Shown here: positions 16,827 through 22,815 of the stretch, piece by piece
How positions within the stretch are numbered: position 1 is the stretch's first letter
Layout of the letters: every line of letters starts with the position of its first letter
Assembly: GCA_028277515.1 (NCBI GenBank)
Contig: JANQGC010000052.1
Span: forward strand, 1 to 64,000
Direction of reading: 5' to 3'
Length of the DNA: 64,000 nt
Source of the DNA: Anaerolineae bacterium
Lineage (GTDB): Bacteria > Chloroflexota > Anaerolineae > Promineifilales > Promineifilaceae
Position numbers and translations under genes: made by a program
Notes under the pieces: model-generated
Database searches by the model: none
Told to the model about the DNA's origin: nothing
What the model saw: only the letters and a program-made list of their open reading frames with translations

Positions 16827-18443
16827 TTATTTTTCATCCAACAACATCACCAGTTCCACTGTATGGTGCTTCTCATCCTGGTTTATGTGCATTTCATCGA
16901 CCATATTTTTAATGAGGAACAATCCCCAACCGCGCGGCGATTGATCGCCGGCCAGCTTGGCTTCCAGGTCCGGGGCTGCTGCTTCAACCAGCGGTTTACC
17001 GCCTCCCTGGTCTTGAATGCGCACGCGTACAGCCGAATGTGACGCTTCCACCTCAATTTCCACCGGCTTATCAGCATCATATTGGTTGCCATGCTCCATG
17101 CCGTTCATGGTCGCCTCGGCCACGGCCGTTTTTAATTTTTCCAGGCGCGCGTCCGGCAGGCGGTCTCCGATCACTTCAGCTACCTGGGCCATCGCCAATC
17201 GTTCATTGCCGGGAGCACTGGCTATCTCCAAAGCGGTCAAATGCTGCCATTCGCCGTTCATGAGCGCCGGCGTAGGCTGTCTTTGAATCGTCACCAGGGT
17301 GACATCATCTTCCTGTTCCCATTCGGGGCCGGTGAATTCGGCTAGTTGATCCAATAAAAATTGGTTTAAATTGTGGGCATCATCATCCTCAGCAAGCAAG
17401 GCTTGTAAACGAGGAAAACCAAACATTTCCCGGTCCGGCGCATGAGCTTCCACCAGGCCATCACTGTAGAGCAGGATGTATTCATTATTAGCGAGTGTGG
17501 TCTCTTTCTCTTCATAAGCCATGCCCGGCATCAAACCGAGAGGCATGCCCGTCGCTCGCAATTCCTCGACACCACCGGCTGTGATGTGATAGGGCACATC
17601 ATGTCCGGCATTAGCATAACGTAAATGCCCTGTTTGCGGATCGAGCAAGGCAATAAAGCAGGTGACAAACATCTTGGGTGGAATCTCAGGAACCAGCACG
17701 TTGTTTGTGCGTTTCAAGACCGCCCCTGGCGATTCCAGACGTTCGGCCGCTGCGCGTAAAATGCTGCGCGTAGTAGCCATCACCAGGGCTGCCGGAACCC
17801 CCTTGTCGGTCACATCGGCGACGATGAAGGCGATGCGGCCGTCATCAAAATAGATGAAATCGTAGAAGTCCCCACCCACGGCGCGGGCCGGCTGGTAATA
17901 GGCGTCAACAAACCATCCTTCCAACTGCGGCACCTCTTGCGGCAGCAGCGTTTGTTGGATCAGGCTGGCCACACGTAGCTCTTGCTGGATACGTTCCCGT
18001 TCGGCCGCTTCCTCCTTCTGCTGTTCCACCAACTGCGCTACTTTTAAAGCCGGAGCAGCCTGGGTGCTCAAATCCTGCAAGAGTTTGTAATCATCACTGG
18101 TATATTCCTGCTCGCTGCGCCGCGGACCCAAATTGATCAGTCCGATTAAATCACCCTGGCTGATTAAGGGCACGACCAACTTCACGCCACCATCTTTCAT
18201 CGCTCTGACGGCCGGCGAATCCAGCAGCAGATTCTCTATATCAACCACCCCTTTGCTGTTCAGGCAAAACGTTAGGAAGGGATCATTGGCTTCGATGTCT
18301 AAATCAAATGCTGGAGCGGCCGTCGCCCCTTCTTCACTCACACCCGAGCTACTTTGTTGCGACTGGTCAACCCCGGCCGCATCTGCCACTTCTTGCTCTT
18401 TATTATTTGTGCGATTACGCCATAAGGCTCTTAATGATGTCAT
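16827..18443 (-). CDS. GAF-like / PP2C (SpoIIE-type) phosphatase / HATPase anti-sigma kinase fusion
   Basis: This regulator combines both opposing activities of a partner switch. Residues ~45-150 resemble the C-terminal half of a GAF domain (GGVKLVVPLISQGDLIGLINLG). A coiled linker (EQQKEEAAERERIQQELRVA) leads to a SpoIIE-type PP2C phosphatase at ~165-395, with metal-ligand motifs AVGGDFYDF, VADVTDKGVPAAL, YANAGHDVPY, LLYSDGLVEA and EQEDDVTLV. Residues ~405-538 are a GHKL/HATPase domain like RsbW: N-box VAEATMNGMEHGN, then VRIQDQGGG and PRGWGLFLIKNMVDEM. So one chain could dephosphorylate and phosphorylate the two adjacent STAS proteins. The first 45 residues are low complexity. No sigma factor is adjacent. 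Confidence 0.92.
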   Translation of the reverse strand: MTSLRALWRNRTNNKEQEVADAAGVDQSQQSSSGVSEEGATAAPAFDLDIEANDPFLTFCLNSKGVVDIENLLLDSPAVRAMKDGGVKLVVPLISQGDLIGLINLGPRRSEQEYTSDDYKLLQDLSTQAAPALKVAQLVEQQKEEAAERERIQQELRVASLIQQTLLPQEVPQLEGWFVDAYYQPARAVGGDFYDFIYFDDGRIAFIVADVTDKGVPAALVMATTRSILRAAAERLESPGAVLKRTNNVLVPEIPPKMFVTCFIALLDPQTGHLRYANAGHDVPYHITAGGVEELRATGMPLGLMPGMAYEEKETTLANNEYILLYSDGLVEAHAPDREMFGFPRLQALLAEDDDAHNLNQFLLDQLAEFTGPEWEQEDDVTLVTIQRQPTPALMNGEWQHLTALEIASAPGNERLAMAQVAEVIGDRLPDARLEKLKTAVAEATMNGMEHGNQYDADKPVEIEVEASHSAVRVRIQDQGGGKPLVEAAAPDLEAKLAGDQSPRGWGLFLIKNMVDEMHINQDEKHHTVELVMLLDEK

Positions 18444-18464
18444 TATGCACTTATCCTATCATGC

Positions 18465-18499
18465 CATCGTCTGCTAAACGTTACGAAAAATCGTTACGA
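18465..18499 (+). promoter_or_regulatory. Paired CGTTACGA motif upstream of the PP2C gene
   Basis: Two CGTTACGA copies start at 18479 and 18492, 13 bases apart, preceded by ATCGTCTGCTAAA. The same arrangement with spacing 12 and preceding ATTGTCTCTTAAT occurs at 22747-22779. CGTTACG is itself a near-palindrome with an odd centre. Read from the PP2C gene it lies about 35-55 bases upstream of the start. The second copy runs into the stop codon of the sensor gene. A regulator operator is inferred. Confidence 0.45.
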
Positions 18500-19768
18500 T
18501 GAACCTTTTTTCAACCAAATCCCAATATTTTCAGGCTGTATAGATTCTTGAACCACCTGGACCAATTCATTTGAAAGCACCTCAATATCCGTTTCATCGC
18601 GGGCTGTGTGCGCAAAACAGGTCAAAACTTGCTGGGCGTCATATTTTTTACGGTAGAAGCGGCGGTCAATGAAATTTTGAACCCGCTTTCTGATTGGGTT
18701 AAATAAGGCGGCGATAAATAAAGTGGAAATAACTATGGCCAGGGGAGACTGCTGGTTGGAAAAGCCTGTGAACAAACTTTGGAGCATGATCACACTGGCA
18801 AAATAAATGAAAACCAAAGATACGGTCACCATAGTATAAACCAGCGTGCGCCTGATGATGATATCAATATCATAAAGCCGGTAGCGCAAGACAGCCAAAC
18901 CAATCACCAATGGATAGCCAAGGAAAACTACGTAAAGATCAATTGTATACAGGCTTTCCAGCCAGGAGATTGTTTCCAGCAAATAATCGTCTCCAAAAAT
19001 GCCAAAGGGAAGTTCGAAGAGGAATAATTGAACCGAGACGGCCGTGGCCAGAAAATAAACAAACCATTTCATCTGCTGTCTTTCAATGCCACGAGATCTC
19101 TTTAGCCGCAAGATCATGGAAAGTATGCCTCCAAAACTCAAAACAAGAATCAATGGATTTTGCCATCGAAACAGCAGTTCATGGAGTCGTGGAGATAACA
19201 AAGTTAACGATATTGGGCTGTCAAAATCAAAGCTCATACTAAACCCATTATCGACTCGTAGATCTGGAGCAAAAGCATTAAACAGCAGGATGATGGCAAT
19301 GATCGTTAATCCGCTTAAGCCAAAATAACGCCAGCGCCTGGTCAGGAAGCGGCCCGTCGGAAATAAAAAAGGCAGGAAAACGAATATAGGTAAAAATGCT
19401 ATGTAGGCTGTGAATCGATGGCTAAACCAGGCGACATATTCAACCCTTGGCAGACCCTGCTGCCCTTCGATGTGGCAGGAAATATAATTATCTAAAGTAA
19501 AACAAGTCAGGCCAAATCCGCCAATCATCAACAGCCATCCTATCGTATTTCCGGGACGATTAGTTACGATGAGCAAACCGGTGATTGAAAAAGCCAATCC
19601 GCCTAAAGCAAATAACAAATTAAACATGAGGGGGTATTGCGAGGTGCAGCCATAATATATCAAAATCATGAAGAAAAGACCTAATCCTGCTGTGATCAAG
19701 GTCAGCCCAGCAGTAAATCCGCGCTGCCATCTCCGTTTGCTGTATTGTTCCTCAATATTTAACGCCAT
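18494..19768 (-). CDS. Multi-membrane sensor protein lacking an output domain
   Basis: This integral membrane protein of 424 residues has about 9-10 hydrophobic segments, ending in a conserved cytoplasmic linker. The order is membrane segments, VLRYRLYDIDIIIRRTLVYTMVT, two more hydrophobic segments, then FIDRRFYRKKYDAQQVL and RDETDIEVLSNELVQVVQESIQPENIGIW. In Chloroflexota-type signal proteins this layout normally continues into GAF, histidine kinase or phosphatase domains. Here the chain stops right after the linker helix, so the output may come from a separate protein. The downstream PP2C gene, which starts with a GAF-like segment, is the obvious candidate. That pairing is inference. Confidence 0.75.
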   Translation of the reverse strand: MALNIEEQYSKRRWQRGFTAGLTLITAGLGLFFMILIYYGCTSQYPLMFNLLFALGGLAFSITGLLIVTNRPGNTIGWLLMIGGFGLTCFTLDNYISCHIEGQQGLPRVEYVAWFSHRFTAYIAFLPIFVFLPFLFPTGRFLTRRWRYFGLSGLTIIAIILLFNAFAPDLRVDNGFSMSFDFDSPISLTLLSPRLHELLFRWQNPLILVLSFGGILSMILRLKRSRGIERQQMKWFVYFLATAVSVQLFLFELPFGIFGDDYLLETISWLESLYTIDLYVVFLGYPLVIGLAVLRYRLYDIDIIIRRTLVYTMVTVSLVFIYFASVIMLQSLFTGFSNQQSPLAIVISTLFIAALFNPIRKRVQNFIDRRFYRKKYDAQQVLTCFAHTARDETDIEVLSNELVQVVQESIQPENIGIWLKKGSS

Positions 19769-19834
19769 ATTAAATAATCTGTAAAAAAATAATTTCTAGG
19801 GACGTTACGATACAAGGCATAGCCATAAAATGTC

Positions 19835-20818
19835 TCAATTTAAATCCGGTGAACCGCTCGTCCGCAGCGGCCTAATCCAAAGTGAAAGTTCTTCCGATTG
19901 TATGGTTTCTTGGACGACATCAACCAATTCGGCCGAAAGCACGTCAATATCTGTCTCATCGCGGGCTGCCAGGGCAAAGCGGCCGAGCACACGTTGAATA
20001 TCATATTTCTTGCGATAAAAGCGGCGGTCAATAATCGCTTGAATACGCTGGCGCAGGGGACTAAACAGCGCGGCAATGATTAGGGTGGAAATTACAATCG
20101 TCAGCGGCAATTCCTGGCCGCTGGTGGCTGTAAATAGACTTTGTAAGAGTACTACGCTGCCAAAGTAGATCAGCAGCAGGACGATCAACGACGGAAAGAA
20201 TATCATTTCCCAAAAGGAATGAATGTAGCGCTGCATAAGCCAGATGATGGGTGGCGCAAAATTAGCGCTAACCATCTCAGCCGCCCATCCAATTCTTGTT
20301 CCCAAGGCCAGAGTTGTTCCGGCAACGAAAAATAGACGGGCGGCCGTGCTGCCGGGTCGCAAAATAAAGACAATCAGGCCGATAAAAAACCAGCTAAGCA
20401 GGGGCAGGTCGGCAAGCGCCGTATTAGAAACAGCATTTAGCACACCTGATGGGGATAGTAGATGCAAAGTGACATCAATGGTCTGCTTCCGGCCGCTGCG
20501 CTCAACTAAATAAGCGATTGTTGATCCTTCCTGCCAGGATGGTGGCGCAGGGAGCAAAGGGGACACCTGGGTAAATTCTTTTGTCACTGAAACATCATCA
20601 ACAGCCAGGACAATATCCCCTTTCTGTAAAGGGGTGGGCCAATCTCCGACAAACGCATTGAGCGGCACTTCCTGATAAATATTTTGCCAGCCATCACCGG
20701 GCATGCGCAGGATGTACAAGGTTGGAACAAGAACCACGATGGCGAAAAGGCTCATGGAAACAAGAATTAACCACGCACCCTGATCAAATCTCTTTTCCTG
20801 TTCAAGCGCTGCTTTCAC
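19835..20818 (-). CDS. Truncated PDZ/multi-membrane sensor-like protein
   Basis: This protein of 327 residues is paralogous to its neighbour in its last ~120 residues (IYFGSVVLLQSLFTATSGQ, FRRFYRKKYD-type linker, ARDETDIDVLSAELVDVVQETIQ). The N-terminus has one membrane segment, then an extracytoplasmic PDZ-like stretch (LQKGDIVLAVDDVSV). The YRLYDIDIIIRRTLVY block of the neighbour is missing: SFWEMIFFPSLIVLLL runs straight into LIYFGSVV, which looks like an in-frame internal deletion. The GTG start overlaps the stop codon of a relict third copy. It may be a decaying gene. Confidence 0.65.
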   Translation of the reverse strand: MKAALEQEKRFDQGAWLILVSMSLFAIVVLVPTLYILRMPGDGWQNIYQEVPLNAFVGDWPTPLQKGDIVLAVDDVSVTKEFTQVSPLLPAPPSWQEGSTIAYLVERSGRKQTIDVTLHLLSPSGVLNAVSNTALADLPLLSWFFIGLIVFILRPGSTAARLFFVAGTTLALGTRIGWAAEMVSANFAPPIIWLMQRYIHSFWEMIFFPSLIVLLLIYFGSVVLLQSLFTATSGQELPLTIVISTLIIAALFSPLRQRIQAIIDRRFYRKKYDIQRVLGRFALAARDETDIDVLSAELVDVVQETIQSEELSLWIRPLRTSGSPDLN

Positions 20819-20898
20819 TTTTTCACCTTCATGAATACAAATACGGCCTCCGGCTGCATCGTTTCTTCAACGACTTGGATAAGGTCGCCTATCAAACT
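20815..20898 (-). pseudogene. Relict C-terminal tail of a third sensor paralogue
   Basis: Reading the minus strand gives an open stretch SLIGDLIQVVEETMQPEAV followed by FVFMKVKK and a TGA stop. This matches the C-terminal helix of the two adjacent sensor proteins (ELVQVVQESIQPENIGIW; ELVDVVQETIQSEELSLW). An in-frame TAA lies just upstream, and beyond it the similarity fades, so only the last ~27 codons survive. The stop overlaps the GTG of the next gene. It shows that the locus once held at least three tandem copies. Confidence 0.7.
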
Positions 20899-21049
20899 TT
20901 ATGATCTAATTTCTGCTTTATTCTTCATGAGACCGGTTAGCAGTTCAAGGCAACAAGCTTTCGTAAAATATTATACAACAATTGCGTTCCTTGATCGGGC
21001 ACAAACGGCTTTTGCGCCGCCATCAATGAGTGAAAGCATCATAAACAAC

Positions 21050-21073
21050 AATCGTCTATTAAACGTTTCGAAA
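21050..21073 (+). promoter_or_regulatory. Variant CGTTTCGA motif upstream of the truncated sensor gene
   Basis: The sequence ATCGTCTATTAAA followed by CGTTTCGAAA aligns with the ATCGTCT/ATTGTCT-CGTTACGA sites at 18465 and 22747. The preceding GCATCATAAA is also shared with the 22733-22742 copy. It has a single repeat, not a pair. It lies in the gap upstream of the sensor-like gene and its relict. Low-confidence operator candidate. Confidence 0.35.
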
Positions 21074-21083
21074 TCTGATGAGG

Positions 21084-21116
21084 ATGTGACAGTCACTTTA
21101 AAAGTGACTGTCACAT
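21084..21116. repeat. Perfect 16-bp inverted repeat (GTGACAGTCAC family)
   Basis: Arms ATGTGACAGTCACTTT and AAAGTGACTGTCACAT surround a single A. It sits 15 bases beyond the stop codon of the diheme cytochrome gene on the minus strand. It shares GTGACAGTCAC and its complement with the element at 15065-15097. Confidence 0.75.
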
Positions 21117-21130
21117 GATGTTGAAATTTT

Positions 21131-22033
21131 CTAGTTATCAGGCAGGGCATCCAGGCTGCTCAAATAAGCCCAAATGGCCTGCAGTTCCTCATCAGAGAAT
21201 TGGCTGTATGAGGGCCAGGGCATCTGCTCCCCATCCAGCTGTTCCCCGGATGGCGTTGTGCCCGTGCGAATGGTGTTGATAAAATCTGCTTCACTCCATT
21301 CCGCCAGATCGCCCCCAGGTGTCAAATTAGGTCCAGGTGGCGGTCCATCTCCACCAGGGGGTATGCCGGCAAGATTTGTTCCATGGCACTCGCCGCAGAT
21401 TGCGATTTGGGTTAAGTATTCGCCATATTCGATTGTCACACCCGCTACCGGGCCTGATCCGCCAACATTGGCATGGTCAATACTGTTAATGCGCGTAAAT
21501 TCATCAAAAGCCACAACACCACCCAAAACAGTGCCTGGGAACCCTATCTGCCGTTGACCCAGGTCATTATCCACTGCCGGAAGTGATTTCAAGTAAGCAA
21601 TGACAGCACCCAAATCCTCATCACTGTAGTGACTGTAAAAGTGGGAGGGCATAATGACAAAGACACGGCCGTCTGGTCCAATCCCGTGACGAATAGCCAA
21701 TTCCCAGTCAGCATCCGTATACGCCGCACTAATACCCCCTACACCGGAAGTCAGATTAGGCGCCGTAACATAGGAACCAAGCTCTCCATCCATTAATACC
21801 GCTCCCTCTAAATTTTCACCGTGGCATTCACCACAAAAACTGACTTTATGAACAATGTACTCCCCCCTGGCAACAGCCTCACCATCCGTGGGAACAGAAA
21901 CCGGTTTTGTCGCTACTTGCGGAGCATTATCCAGGCGATTATTACCCACAAAATGCATGATTATTCCTCCAGCCACGATGATGCCAACAAGAACAAGGAC
22001 TCCGATTCCCAGCCATTTTAAAATCTTTTTCAT
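21131..22033 (-). CDS. Membrane-anchored diheme cytochrome c
   Basis: This is an electron-transfer protein on the outer face of the cytoplasmic membrane. An N-terminal anchor (WLGIGVLVLVGIIVAGGII, after MKKILK) is followed by two class-I cytochrome c domains. Heme-attachment motifs are Cys67-Gly-Glu-Cys70-His71 and Cys213-Gly-Glu-Cys216-His217. Likely axial methionines lie in VIMPSHFYSHYSDEDLGAV and QMPWPSYSQFSDEELQAI. The two halves look like an internal duplication. No oxidase or dehydrogenase partner is adjacent, so the donor and acceptor are unknown. GGAGAAAG before the ATG fixes the start. Confidence 0.9.
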   Translation of the reverse strand: MKKILKWLGIGVLVLVGIIVAGGIIMHFVGNNRLDNAPQVATKPVSVPTDGEAVARGEYIVHKVSFCGECHGENLEGAVLMDGELGSYVTAPNLTSGVGGISAAYTDADWELAIRHGIGPDGRVFVIMPSHFYSHYSDEDLGAVIAYLKSLPAVDNDLGQRQIGFPGTVLGGVVAFDEFTRINSIDHANVGGSGPVAGVTIEYGEYLTQIAICGECHGTNLAGIPPGGDGPPPGPNLTPGGDLAEWSEADFINTIRTGTTPSGEQLDGEQMPWPSYSQFSDEELQAIWAYLSSLDALPDN

Positions 22034-22134
22034 TTTCTTTCTCCAAAATTTTGCAAATATAATCTTGTTTTAGCACCCAGCAATTATTCAGGAGATCATG
22101 GTGCCACCTCTCTCCGCCAATTGCGATAGATCTT

Positions 22135-22596
22135 CTACCCCAGCACAAGCCCATATAACATATGGGCAAGTAGTAAGCTGAGCGGAGCAAACTGCGCTAA
22201 GCTTAAACGCGCTCCGGCCGAAAAGGCAGCCTGGGCTAACGCATAGAGAATCAGGCCATATGCGAGTCCGGCTAACAAACGCCACTTCAGTAATGCTGGC
22301 CATAGACGCCCCAGACCCATAAATAAAACCCCAAAGAGAAGTCCATAAATAGCTGAAACAGCGACATGGGTAAATACGCCAACAATAGACCGATCCCCCG
22401 CCTGGATATCAAAGCACCCCAATACAAGAGCAGGCGATTCCCCGAATAAAAATCCGGCAGCCAATAATAACAAAACCATGATGATCCCTGCCCAAACACC
22501 GGCTATCAATCCATCAATGGCCGCATCTCCAACCGTCTTCTGCTTTAAAGATGGTACAAAATCCTGTGATGTCACGTTAACTTTCCCATTTTCCAA
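22135..22596 (-). CDS. Small four-helix membrane protein of unknown function
   Basis: I do not recognise this family. It has about 153 residues with four strong hydrophobic segments (IAGVWAGIIMVLLLLAAGFLF; VFTHVAVSAIYGLLFGVLFM; LLAGLAYGLILYALAQAAF; LAPLSLLLAHMLYGLVLG-like) and short loops. The only good start is TTG at 22596; an in-frame GTG at 22575 is an alternative and would remove seven residues. Neither has a strong ribosome binding site. It ends about 100 bases before the cytochrome gene on the same strand and could be co-transcribed with it. It begins in the divergent gap with the BTAD regulator. Confidence 0.6.
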   Translation of the reverse strand: MENGKVNVTSQDFVPSLKQKTVGDAAIDGLIAGVWAGIIMVLLLLAAGFLFGESPALVLGCFDIQAGDRSIVGVFTHVAVSAIYGLLFGVLFMGLGRLWPALLKWRLLAGLAYGLILYALAQAAFSAGARLSLAQFAPLSLLLAHMLYGLVLG

Positions 22597-22633
22597 CTTG
22601 AAAACCGCTTAAAACTTACTATTGTGTTACCAA

Positions 22634-22695
22634 AAATTTGACAACTTTTACTGAATGGTTTTCACTCATATATTGAGTGAAAAGTTGTCAAATTT
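22634..22695. repeat. Large nested hairpin in the divergent gap
   Basis: Outer arms AAATTTGACAACTTTT and AAAAGTTGTCAAATTT are perfect complements. Inside, TTTTCACTCA and TGAGTGAAAA pair around a TATAT loop, sharing four A/T bases with the outer arm. A nine-base ACTGAATGG bulge remains on the left side. It lies between the divergent membrane-protein gene and the BTAD regulator. No U-tract. Role unknown. Confidence 0.6.
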
Positions 22696-22746
22696 CTGTG
22701 CAAATAATTTTTTGCAATCGTGTAGATACCCGCATCATAAAAAATA

Positions 22747-22779
22747 ATTGTCTCTTAATCGTTACGAAAAACGTTACGA
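22747..22779 (+). promoter_or_regulatory. Paired CGTTACGA motif upstream of the BTAD regulator
   Basis: CGTTACGA occurs at 22760 and 22772, 12 bases apart with AAAA between them, preceded by ATTGTCTCTTAAT. The pair ends 36 bases before the ATG and just upstream of the predicted -35 region, a usual place for an activator or repressor of the downstream gene. It could also serve the divergent membrane-protein gene. Confidence 0.45.
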
Positions 22780-22780
22780 G

Positions 22781-22809
22781 CTGTAACCCGTAATGAAATT
22801 GGATACAAT
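22781..22809 (+). promoter_or_regulatory. Promoter-like -10 box very close to the BTAD start codon
   Basis: TACAAT at 22804-22809 ends only six bases before the ATG, which would place transcription start at or next to the initiation codon (leaderless mRNA). The -35 position, 17 bases upstream, holds CTGTAA, a poor match, so the promoter would need an activator. No ribosome binding site precedes this ATG, consistent with leaderless translation. Confidence 0.45.
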
Positions 22810-22815
22810 TGCCCT

